Source: Roseovarius mucosus DSM 17069
Lineage (GTDB): Bacteria; Pseudomonadota; Alphaproteobacteria; Rhodobacterales; Rhodobacteraceae
Assembly (NCBI RefSeq): GCF_000768555.3
Contig: NZ_KN293990.1
Coordinates: 21,328-85,327 of the forward strand
Direction of reading: 5' to 3'
Length of the DNA: 64,000 nt
Part shown: piece by piece, positions 1 to 9,100 of the stretch
How positions within the stretch are numbered: position 1 is the stretch's first letter
Layout: each line of letters opens with the position of its first letter
Notes under the pieces: model-generated
Told to the model about the DNA's origin: nothing
Seen by the model: the letters and a program-made list of their open reading frames with translations, nothing else
Database searches by the model: none
Translations under genes and position numbers: made by a program

Positions 1-212
1 ACAAGATGATCGCCGAGGGCGCCTTGGTGCCGCACGCGGAGGACCGGATGCGCTTCGCCAAACCCTGGCCGTTCAGCAGCCCGTCAGCCGCCGCGGCGGT
101 GGTGCTTGACCGGAACAGCAACGGGCGGCTGGAGTGGAAGGTTCGGGGGTCGAAGTTGAATTATCACGAGTGGCAGCAGGCGCAGGCCGGCGGATCGGAG
201 GTGACGGAATGA
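1..212 (+). CDS. C-terminal end of a DUF4357 protein (cut by window edge)
   Basis: The reading frame is open from the window edge, so this is the tail of a longer gene. The last residues (RLEWKVRGSKLNYHEWQ) fit the DUF4357 pattern of a Trp-Lys stretch followed by a conserved G-x-x-x-x-x-Trp. DUF4357 often ends GIY-YIG nucleases or proteins encoded beside type I restriction genes. Its stop overlaps the hsdR start by 4 bases (ATGA), so the two are translationally coupled. Which catalytic domain lies upstream cannot be seen. Confidence 0.6.
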   Translation, partial: KMIAEGALVPHAEDRMRFAKPWPFSSPSAAAAVVLDRNSNGRLEWKVRGSKLNYHEWQQAQAGGSEVTE

Positions 213-3200
213 GCGACCTGCATCACGAGAAGCACCTCGAGTCCTACATCGTCCAGAAGCTCGCCGCGTCGGGCTGGTTGGTTGGGTCGACCGACGCCTA
301 CGACGCGGACCGTGCCATGTACCCGGAGGATCTGGAAGCCTGGCTACGGGCCACCCAGCCGCAGAAATGGGACCGCCTACAAGCGATGAATGGCGACAAA
401 ACCCTGACGGTCGTCATGGACCGGATAGAGACGGCGCTGGAGAAACAGGGGATGGTCCAGACGCTGCGCCGGGGCCTTTCGATCGCCGGTGCCGGCCACC
501 TCGACCTGTCCGAGGCGGCCCCGGAGGACCAGCGTAACGATGCGGTCCTGCACCGCTACGCATCGAACCGGCTGCGGGTCGTGCCGCAGCTGAAATATCA
601 CCCGGGCCGCGAGCTCGCCATCGACCTCGGCCTGTTCCTGAACGGCCTGCCGCTAGCCACGGTCGAGCTGAAGACGGATTTCACCCAGTCGGTCGAGCAC
701 GCGAAGGCCCAGTACCGGACAGACCGCCACCCGGCCGATCCGATCACGAAACGCACGCACTCGCTCCTGACGCAGCATCGGGGCGCCGTGGTTCATTTCG
801 CGATGTCGGACAGCGAGATCTGGATGACCACCAAGCTCGCGGGCGAGGACACCTTCTTCCTGCCCTTCAACAAGGGGGATAACGGCCGGGCCGGCAACCC
901 GGCGCGGGCCGACGGTGAATACCCCGTCGCCTATTTCTGGGAGGAGATCTGTCAGCCCGACGCGTTCCTGCGGATCTTCCACAGCTTCGTCTATGTCGAG
1001 AAGAAAAACGTGGTCGACCTGAAGGGGAACTGGTCGGTCAAGGAGACCCTGATCTTCCCCCGGTTCCACCAGTTCGACGCGGTCAACAAGATGATCGGCG
1101 ACGCGAAGGAGAAAGGCCCGGGGCACCCCTACCTGTGCGAGCACAGCGCCGGGTCCGGAAAGACCTCCACCATCGCCTGGACGGCGCATGACCTGGTGAA
1201 GCTGCGCCGGGACGACGGGACGCCGATCTTCGACACGGTGATCATCGTGACGGACCGGAACGTGCTGGACGGGCAGCTGCAGGACGCGGTCCAGCAGATC
1301 GACCACCAGAAGGGGCTGATCGCGGCGATCGACCGGGAGACCTCGTCGAAGTCGAAGAGCGAGCAGCTTAGCGAGGCGATGCTGAAGGGCACCCCGATCA
1401 TCGTGGTGACCATCCAGACCTTCCCCTTCGCTATGGAGGCGATCCTGACCGAAAAGTCCCTCCGGGACCGGAACTTCGCGGTGATCATCGACGAGGCGCA
1501 TAACTCCCAGACCGGGAACACAGCGTCAAAACTTCAGGCGACGCTGGCCCTGTCGGCCCGGAAGGACGCGGCGGACATGACGGTCGAGGACATCCTCCTT
1601 GAAATACAGCAGGCCCGGAAACGCCCGGCGAACGTGTCCCATTTCGCCTTCACCGCGACCCCGAAACATTCGACCATGATGCTGTTCGGACGGCCGACGG
1701 ACCCGACGAGGCCCGCGTCGGACGACAACCTCCCGGTCTCGTTCCACAAATACGAGATGCGGCAGGCGATCGAGGAGAAGTTCATTCTCGACGTGCTGCG
1801 GGGCTACGTGCCGTACAAGACCGCGTTCAACCTCGGTCAGGAGATCGTCGAGGAAAAACGGGTCGACGGGAAGGCGGCCAAGCGGGCCCTGGCGAAATGG
1901 ATGACCCTCCATCCGACGAATGTCACCCAGAAGGTCCGCTTCATCATCGAGCACTTCTCGAAGAACGTGGCCCACCTGCTTGACGGGAAGGCGAAGGCAA
2001 TGGTGGTCACCAGTTCCCGGGCCTCTGCGGTCCGGTACAAGCGGGCCTTCGACGCCTTCATCGCCGCGAACCCGGAATACGGCAACATCCGCGCCCTCGT
2101 CGCCTTCTCGGGCAAGCTGACCGGGCGCGAGGTGATGCACCCGAACGACGAGCTGCTGCAGGGGGACGCGTTCGTCGTTGAGGAGGACGCGGAGTTCACC
2201 GAGGTGAATATGAACCCGGACGCCGGCGGCAAGGACCTGCGCCACGTTTTCGACCGGCCGGAATACCGGGTCATGCTGGTGGCGAACAAGTTTCAGACCG
2301 GGTTCGACCAACCGAAGCTGGTCGCGATGTATGTGGACAAGAAGATCGCGAACGCGGTCGAGATCGTTCAGACCTTCTCCCGCCTGAACCGGACCTTCCC
2401 TGGGAAGGACCAGACCTTCATCATCGATTTTATAAACGATCCGGACGTGGTCCGGGCCGCTTTTGCCCAGTATGACAGGGGCGCCAAGATCGAGGAAGTG
2501 CAGGACCTCAACGTCATCTATGACCTGAAGGAGTTCCTCGACGATCAGGGGGTCTATGACGACACACACGTCCTCGACTTCCAGAAGGCCCGGTTTCGGA
2601 CAGCGACAGCCGCTGCTACCGGCACCGATGACGAGGCGGCACACAAGGCGATGTACGCTGCGACGCAGGAACCGACCGACACCTATAACCATCGGCTCAC
2701 GGAGCTTCGAAACCGGGCCACAGAGGCCGAGGACGCCTGGCAGAAGGCGAAAGCGGTCGGGAACGAGGACGGGATGAAGTGCGCCGATCACGAGCGCGAA
2801 CAGGTCGAGACGGCGATCGTGTCGCTGACGGATTTCAAGGCGGGCCTAGCTCGGTTCGGACGCCTTTACGCCTATGTCGCGCAGCTGGTCGATCTCGGTG
2901 ATCCGGACCTTGAGGTCTTCGCCGCTTTCTCGAAACTGCTCGCGAACCGACTGAATGGGGTTCCAGCGTCCGAGATCGACCTGCACGGGATCGCGCTGAC
3001 CGGCTATGACATCGTGGAGCGAGAGGAGCCTAGCAACGGCGAGGATGAGGAGCCCCCCACCCTCGACCCCATAAAGGGCGGCGGCGGCGGCGGACGGCCC
3101 GGTGCCCTACCGGTCTACATGCAGGAGCTGATTGAGCGCCTGAACAGCCTCTTCGGAGAGGCGACCCCGCTCGAGGACCAGGTCGCTTTCGTGAACCAGG

Positions 3201-3442
3201 TCGCCGCAATTACCCGCCAGAACCCGGTTGTGATGGCCCAGATCGACAAGAACAGTAAGGATCAAGCGATGAAGGGGAACCTCCCCGGCGCGGTGCAGGC
3301 GGCAGTGGTCCGGGCCATGTCCTCGCATAGCGCGCTCGCCACGCTTCTCCTTAGCAAGGATCGGCAGGCACTGCCGATCCTTGAAGGGGTGATCTACGAG
3401 ATCCTGAAGCGGGGCGAGGCGTTGGACCTCACTCCTGATTGA
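209..3442 (+). CDS. hsdR: Type I restriction enzyme, R (motor/nuclease) subunit
   Basis: HsdR drives ATP-dependent DNA translocation and cleavage in the HsdR2M2S complex. The protein has 1077 aa from the ATG at 209, chosen because GGAG lies 9 bases upstream and the start overlaps the previous stop; the longer frame from 134 has no such support. It has an N-terminal PD-(D/E)xK nuclease (Asp139, then Glu-Leu-Lys near 153-155), Walker A GSGKT (315-319), DEAH (428-431), the FTATP helicase motif and a C-terminal QTFSRLNRT arginine-finger motif. A glycine-rich linker precedes the C-terminal helical domain. HsdM and HsdS are not in the window and are presumably upstream. The gene looks intact. Confidence 0.95.
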   Translation: MSDLHHEKHLESYIVQKLAASGWLVGSTDAYDADRAMYPEDLEAWLRATQPQKWDRLQAMNGDKTLTVVMDRIETALEKQGMVQTLRRGLSIAGAGHLDLSEAAPEDQRNDAVLHRYASNRLRVVPQLKYHPGRELAIDLGLFLNGLPLATVELKTDFTQSVEHAKAQYRTDRHPADPITKRTHSLLTQHRGAVVHFAMSDSEIWMTTKLAGEDTFFLPFNKGDNGRAGNPARADGEYPVAYFWEEICQPDAFLRIFHSFVYVEKKNVVDLKGNWSVKETLIFPRFHQFDAVNKMIGDAKEKGPGHPYLCEHSAGSGKTSTIAWTAHDLVKLRRDDGTPIFDTVIIVTDRNVLDGQLQDAVQQIDHQKGLIAAIDRETSSKSKSEQLSEAMLKGTPIIVVTIQTFPFAMEAILTEKSLRDRNFAVIIDEAHNSQTGNTASKLQATLALSARKDAADMTVEDILLEIQQARKRPANVSHFAFTATPKHSTMMLFGRPTDPTRPASDDNLPVSFHKYEMRQAIEEKFILDVLRGYVPYKTAFNLGQEIVEEKRVDGKAAKRALAKWMTLHPTNVTQKVRFIIEHFSKNVAHLLDGKAKAMVVTSSRASAVRYKRAFDAFIAANPEYGNIRALVAFSGKLTGREVMHPNDELLQGDAFVVEEDAEFTEVNMNPDAGGKDLRHVFDRPEYRVMLVANKFQTGFDQPKLVAMYVDKKIANAVEIVQTFSRLNRTFPGKDQTFIIDFINDPDVVRAAFAQYDRGAKIEEVQDLNVIYDLKEFLDDQGVYDDTHVLDFQKARFRTATAAATGTDDEAAHKAMYAATQEPTDTYNHRLTELRNRATEAEDAWQKAKAVGNEDGMKCADHEREQVETAIVSLTDFKAGLARFGRLYAYVAQLVDLGDPDLEVFAAFSKLLANRLNGVPASEIDLHGIALTGYDIVEREEPSNGEDEEPPTLDPIKGGGGGGRPGALPVYMQELIERLNSLFGEATPLEDQVAFVNQVAAITRQNPVVMAQIDKNSKDQAMKGNLPGAVQAAVVRAMSSHSALATLLLSKDRQALPILEGVIYEILKRGEALDLTPD

Positions 3443-3500
3443 TCCAGCAGAACTCTTGATGCGATGAAAAAGTGGGGAAAATGGCAGCGTCCAAGAGCGT

Positions 3501-3761
3501 TCACTGAACGTACCCGCGCCGCTTCTTCACCGCTGCAAGCTTCATCAAAGCGGTGATGGCCTTGCCTTCATCAGGGTGGGTCTCGACCATCATCTGGCCA
3601 CGGAAGCCAATCCGACCCCACTCGCGCACGAGGCTCGCGCGACCGAAGAGGTCGCGTTGCACGCTCAGCCGATAGAAACGACGCATGTTGCGCGCCGGAT
3701 CGATCCGGCGCATCTGCACGTCGGTCGGGAAGACATCAAGCTGGATCGGACTATGGTACAT
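3501..3761 (-). CDS. WGR-domain protein
   Basis: An 86-aa protein made of a single WGR domain. The family signature VREWGRIGFRGQ is at residues 46-57, preceded by the typical RFYRLSVQRDLFG strand pattern. WGR domains are thought to bind nucleic acids; in PARPs they sense DNA ends. Stand-alone WGR proteins of this size are common on plasmids of Rhodobacterales and Rhizobiales, with no assigned role. It points away from hsdR and heads the minus-strand backbone block. Confidence 0.85.
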   Translation of the reverse strand: MYHSPIQLDVFPTDVQMRRIDPARNMRRFYRLSVQRDLFGRASLVREWGRIGFRGQMMVETHPDEGKAITALMKLAAVKKRRGYVQ

Positions 3762-3846
3762 GTAGTGATCGACTAAGGTTTTCTACACAATATCAGGTGG
3801 AAACCTGCGCTTCCATCTCGATTTCCCCGCGAGGGGAACAGGGGGC

Positions 3847-4780
3847 TCACGCCCCCTTCTCGAACTTCATGACCGGGATACCGAGCCTCGAAGCCTTGTC
3901 GGCGAGGTTCTCCTGGATACCCGTGCCCGGGAACACAAGAACACCCACCGGCAGGACGTCCAGCATGGCGTCGTTGCGCTTGAAGGGTGCAGCCTTGGCG
4001 TGCTTGGTCCAGTCGGGCTTGAAGGCCACCTGTGTCACGCCGCGGGACTCGGCCCATTTGGCGGCGATGAGCTCTGCGCCCTTGGGGCTACCACCGTGCA
4101 GGAGGACCATGTCGGGGTACTTGGTCCGGACCTGGTCGAGCTTGCCCCAGATCAGGCGGTGGTCGTTGAAGTCGGTCCCGCCGGTAAGGGCGACCTTGGG
4201 GCCTGCGGGCAGCATCACCTCGGCCTCCGCGCGGCGCTTCGCGGCCAGGAAGTCGCGGCTGTCGATCAGCGCGGCGGTCATGTGCTGGCGGTTCACCATC
4301 GAGCCGGTGCGGGGGCGCCAGGTGGAGCCCGTGCTGATGGACGAACTCGGTCGCGGCGTGATCGCGCATCAAGTCCATGCAATTGCGCCGTTCGATGAGC
4401 GTCAGGCCTTCGGCCGTCAGGCGCTCAAGCTCGGTGGATTTCACCTCGGAGCCGTCCTGCTCGCGCTGGAGGCGGCGCTGCGCCTGTTCGTTCTCATCGA
4501 GCGACCGCTCGATCCGGGCCGTGGCGCGGTGGAAGAGGTTGACCTGGCCCCAGAGCACCTCTTCGAGGTCGGGTTCCATGCGGGTGTCTTCCAGGGTCGC
4601 GACGAGGGCGTCAAAGATGTCGGCGACGGCGACCGCGAGGCGCTGCCCATCAGGCATCGGGCGCGGATCGGGCTCGTCAAAGGGGCGGTAGCCGTAGAGC
4701 TGCAGCTCGTCGAGCGCATGGGCGGTCTGGGATGCGGTGTGGGCGGGTTCATATGCGTCGTCATGGGTGTGGATCGTCAT
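3847..4780 (-). pseudogene. DUF2493 (SLOG-type) protein, frameshifted
   Basis: Two frames together make one protein. The first starts at ATG 4780 (GGAGG 10 bases upstream) and reads through RNCMDLMRDHAATEFVHQHG. The second, ending at 3847, resumes with GSTWRPRTGSMVNRQHM and contains the DUF2493 core (KVALTGGTDFNDHRLIWGKL, LLHGGSPKGAE, VFPGTGIQENLA). The frames join cleanly if one base is dropped from the CCC run at 4328-4330, so this is a one-base insertion or a sequencing error. DUF2493 belongs to the SLOG superfamily of nucleotide- or ligand-binding Rossmann proteins and is common on plasmids. If the shift is real, only a truncated N-terminal protein is made. Confidence 0.8.
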
Positions 4781-4906
4781 CGGTTCTTGCCTCCGGGCCT
4801 GTCTCGTCCGCGCGTCATCCCGCGCGGCCTTCATGGGCTGCGAAAGCCGTCACGGGGGCCGCCCCTTCACCCCCTCTTTGGGGCCGGAACGCATGTGGAG
4901 GAGGAC

Positions 4907-4979
4907 GGGGGGCGGCTGATTTGCCTTTCGCGATGCAAAGCGAGGGCTCGTCCCTCGCGGCGGAAATCAGTCGCCCCCC
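4907..4979. repeat. Long inverted repeat in a 370-bp gene-free gap
   Basis: In the gap 4781-5150, arms 4907-4922 (GGGGGGCGGCTGATTT) and 4964-4979 pair over 16 bases with one mismatch. They enclose a second perfect hairpin, GCGAGGG (4940-4946) with CCCTCGC (4952-4958). No coding frame here looks real. It may be a structured RNA, a bidirectional terminator or a nicking/transfer structure. Confidence 0.6.
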
Positions 4980-4985
4980 ATCCTT

Positions 4986-5002
4986 AAAGGGGCGGCCCCT
5001 TT
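4986..5002 (-). terminator. Hairpin downstream of the toprim gene
   Basis: AAAGGGG (4986-4992) pairs perfectly with CCCCTTT (4996-5002) across a 3-base loop. It lies about 150 bases past the stop of the toprim gene. No strong T-run follows, so termination is only plausible. Confidence 0.35.
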
Positions 5003-5150
5003 GACGGCCGCCTGCCCATCTCTTGAAGGCCGCTCGGGCGACGGGTGGATGAGTATGGCCCGGGATGAGGCGAAGGCGACGATCCAGAGCCACGACAGGG
5101 ATCCGTGACCCCTGCCCCGCAGCCCCGGAGTGCCCCCTGCGCGATGCTGC

Positions 5151-6182
5151 TCAGCCTGACAGGCGATGCCGATCCTCGGGCCCGATCTGACCTGCCAGAT
5201 GCTGGCGCAGCGCGTCCGCGCCGTGCACCCGGAGATCATCGTTGAAATCCCCGAGACGCGGCTCCAGCACCCGAGCGGCAATTCCGACCTCGGTTGCTCT
5301 GGCGCTCAACCTCTCTGCCGCGCGTTGCCCGGCCGGATCGCGGTCGATGGCGATGTAGAGGCGCTGCACCCCATCCGGCAGCTGGACTGCCCCGAGGTGA
5401 CCCGACGAGAGCGCCGCCCAGACGGGCAGGCTGGGCATGGCCTCGACAAGGGACAGCATGGTCTCGATGCCCTCGCCGACGACAAGGATGTCGTCATGCG
5501 GGGTCAGCCTGACGGAATTGCCGAGGAGGTGACCCATGGCACGCCGCTGCGTCTCGACTGGCGCTTTCCCCTTTCCGTCAGGTGCCAGCCAGGTGCGATG
5601 CACGCCCTGCACGGCCCCTGCCCCATCGGTGACCGCGGCGATCAACGCCGGTCTGGGGAGGCTCCGGGTATGGCCCTCATCCCGATGCCAGCACTTCGGG
5701 TGGAAGCGCAGCGCATTCGTCAAGCCGCCTTGGGTGATGCCTCGGGAGCGGAGGTAAGTGTCGGCAAGCGTGCCTGCGACCGACACCGAGGCTGCAAAGA
5801 GCCGCGCCGCCGCCGCTGGTGTGCCACCGGGGGCCTTGGTCTTCCTTGGCACCGGCGCATCCGGGTAGACCGGCTGCGGACGGCCCAGATGCGCCCGGGC
5901 CTCGGCCAGAAGATCGGGAAAGCGGGAGATTCCGGTCCGCTCGCGGATGATGTCGAGAAGATCACCATGCTCGCCCGTGGCGCCGTCGGTGAACTTGCCG
6001 GCCGCGCCCGGTCCCGACGCGGGCCCGATCAACCGTACAAAGAGCGACCGGCCAGGGTTGTTCTGCAAATCGCCCACGATCCAGTAGGATCCTACCCGCC
6101 GTCCGGCGGGAAGGTAAGCGCGACACACGCTCTCTGCGTTTTCCGCCAGTGCGCGGATCACATCTTCGGTCTCGGAATACAT
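5151..6182 (-). CDS. Toprim-domain protein (plasmid primase-like)
   Basis: A 343-aa protein. The C-terminal Toprim fold is clear: VVGEGIET (Glu near 238-240) and AIDRDPAGQ (Asp280 and Asp282), the acidic residues that bind metal in DnaG-type primases and topoisomerases. The N-terminal 100 residues (GDLLDIIRERTGI, FPDLLAEAR) match the degraded zinc-ribbon/primase-like region of plasmid and ICE toprim proteins. It starts 3 bases after the stop of the strawberry-notch gene, so the two form one operon. A role in priming plasmid or transferred single-strand DNA is inferred from family. Confidence 0.85.
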   Translation of the reverse strand: MYSETEDVIRALAENAESVCRAYLPAGRRVGSYWIVGDLQNNPGRSLFVRLIGPASGPGAAGKFTDGATGEHGDLLDIIRERTGISRFPDLLAEARAHLGRPQPVYPDAPVPRKTKAPGGTPAAAARLFAASVSVAGTLADTYLRSRGITQGGLTNALRFHPKCWHRDEGHTRSLPRPALIAAVTDGAGAVQGVHRTWLAPDGKGKAPVETQRRAMGHLLGNSVRLTPHDDILVVGEGIETMLSLVEAMPSLPVWAALSSGHLGAVQLPDGVQRLYIAIDRDPAGQRAAERLSARATEVGIAARVLEPRLGDFNDDLRVHGADALRQHLAGQIGPEDRHRLSG

Positions 6183-6185
6183 GGC

Positions 6186-9100
6186 TCAGCACCCTCCGCG
6201 CGCATGTAGTCCCGTCACATAACAACGTGCAAGCAGACGATCCAGCACTTTGACCCCGCTCGCGTCCGTCGGGCAAAAGAGCCGCAGCTTCCAGCTGATG
6301 ATCTCCGAGAAGAAGCCATCGGCTTTGAGCCGGTCCTTCGCGGCTTCCGTGAAGCCGGAAAGCTCGATGCGGTTCACCCCCATGACGCGGGAGCGGTGGA
6401 GTTCCATCCCCTCGGCCAGCCGCACCACGGTCTTGCCCTCCAGAACGAGGGCATGGACTTGGGGCGCCGTGAGTTGCGGCGCATCCGCAGCCAGCGTGGT
6501 TGCAACCCAAGACGGCGAGACTCGGCGGCCGATGATCCGCTGCCCGTCGTCGGTCTGCAGCCGGTAAACGCGGGTCTCATCTTGGGGGAGCTGCTTCCAG
6601 ATCGGCAGCAACAGCCCCGCCACGATATGCAGGGTGGACTCGCTGAACTCGGGCACCTCGGCCAGTTCCACGGTCCAGGCGGTAACGAAGGCCGCGCGGT
6701 CGGCTTCCAGCCAATGCGTATCCTCCATGATTTTCGCTGGGACCGTGCTGGCATCAAGCGGCCGGATGAGCCGCAGGCGGGGCTCGATGGTGCCGTCATC
6801 CAGCATCAAGCTGGTCGCGGGCACCTGCACCGCCGCCCGGCCCGAGCGGCTGTTGACAAGAAGGCGCGCCTTCGGGTCATCGAGCCAGTCGAGCGCATCC
6901 GCGAGGGAGGTCGGCGTGTTGCGACGCTTTTCTGCGATGGTGAGAAGCTGGGTTTCCGCGCCGGAGCCGGGATGGGTGTAGATCACCCGAGCGTCGGTGA
7001 CGCGGAAGCTCTCGGCGCGCAGGGTCTCGAGCCCGAGGTCATAGACCCCGGCGGCGATGGCCCCCTCGATCCGTTGGTCGAGGAGTTCCTCGAAGGCCGA
7101 GAACAGGACCGCCTGCATGTCGATCGTCAGTGCCAGCAGGCGATTGAGGAAGGTCGTGATCAGCGGCAGGTCATCCTTCAGCCCGTTGTCATCGGTCAGG
7201 ATGAGGCCGGTTGCATCCTCGAAGGCCCCGAGCGAGCAATCCGCCACATCGCCGCGATAGATGCGGCGATAAAGCTGGCGCAGGGCGTCGCGGGCATAAG
7301 GCGACTCAAGGTTGTCCTCCGGCCGGAACAGCCCCTGTCCGCCGGTCTGGCGCTGGCCCCGCGTGATGGCCCCCAGCGTGTCGAGCCGGCGCGCGATGGT
7401 CGAAAGGAACCTCTTCTCCGCCTTCACATCCGTGGCGACCGGCCGGAACAGCGGGGGTTGCGCCTGATTGGTGCGATTGGTGCGGCCCAAGCCCTGAATG
7501 GCAGCGTCGGCCTTCCAGCCGGGTTCGAGCAAGTAATGCACCCGCAGGCGCTGGTTCCTGGCCCCGAGATCCGCGTGATAGCTGCGCCCCGTGCCGCCCG
7601 CATCCGAGAAGATCAAGATGCGCTTCTGGTCATCCATGAAGGCGGCGGTTTCCGTGAGGTTGGCAGAGCCCGCCCGGCTTTCCACGACCAGGCGGGCGGC
7701 AGAGCCCTCGCCTTCGCGCACGATGCGGCGCGAGCGGCCCGTCACTTCCGCCACGAGATCGGTGCCGAAGCGCTGGACGATCTGGTCGAGCGCCCCCGGC
7801 ACAGGCGGCAGGCTTGCCAGATGCTCGATCAGCGCATCGCGGCGGCGCACCGCCTCGCGGCATTCCACCGGCTGGCCATCGCGCGTGACCGGGCGCGAGG
7901 AGAGGTTGCCTTCGCTGTCAGTGAATGGCTCATAGAGCTGCACCGGGAAGGAATGGGCGAGGTAGTCCAGGCAAGCCTCTCTTGGCGTGATATCCACCCG
8001 CACATCGTTCCACTCGTCCGTGGGGATCTCCGACAGGCGGCGCTCCATCAGCGCCTCACCTGTCGAGACGATCTGGATGACAGCCGCATGGCCAGCCGCG
8101 AGATCGGCGTCGATGGCGGCGATCAGGGTGGGGGTTTTCATCGAGGTCAGCAGATGGCCGAAGAACCGTTGCTTGGCGGACTCGAAAGCCGAGCGGGCGG
8201 CGGACTTGGCCTGGCGGTTCAGCGTACCGCCGGATTCGCCAGTAATGTTGGCCGCTTCCAGCGCCGCGGACAAGTTCCGATGTATGACTCCGAAGGCGAG
8301 CGCATATGCATCATAGATCCCGCGCTGCTCCGGCGTCAGCGCATGTTCCAGCATCTCGTATTCGACGCCGTCATAGGACAGCGAGCGCGCCGTGTAGAGG
8401 CCAAGCGACCGCAGATCGCGGGCCAGCACCTCCATCGCGGCAACGCCGCCAGCTTCGATAGCTTGCACAAATTCCGCCCGCGTCGAAAACGGAAAGTCCT
8501 CGCCACCCCAGAGCCCGAGGCGCTGCGCATAGGCGAGGTTGTGCACCGAGGTTGCGCCGGTGGCCGAAACATAGACCACGCGGGCATTGGGCAGCTTGTG
8601 CTGCAGACGCAGGCCCGCCCTGCCCTGCTGCGAGGCCGTGACATCGCCGCGCTCGCCTTTCGATCCTGCGGCATTGGCCATGGCATGGCTTTCGTCAAAC
8701 AAGATCACCCCGTCGAAATCCGCCCCGAGCCAGTCGACGATCTGGTCGACGCGGGATTTCCTGGCGCCGCGTTCTTCCGAGCGCAACGTGGCATAGGTGG
8801 TGAAGAGGATGCCTTCGGTCAGCGGGATGTCTTTGCCTTGCGCAAAGCGCGACAGCGGCGTCACCAGCAAGCGTTCCTGCCCGAGTGCGGACCAGTCGCG
8901 CTGCGCATCCTCCAGCAGCTTGTCGCTTTTGGAGATCCAGAGCGCTTTGCGCCGACCCTGCGCCCAGTTGTCGAGCACAATCCCAGCCGACTGGCGGCCC
9001 TTGCCCGCCCCGGTGCCGTCGCCAAGGAAGAAGCCGCGGCGGAAACGGACGGCGTCAGCGGCATCGTCCGGCGCGGCCGAGACCATGTCGCCGGTCTCAT

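Noticed and set aside
653..2791. Long minus-strand frames inside hsdR
   Set aside because: Antisense shadows of a well-supported gene, with no ribosome sites and no recognisable domains.
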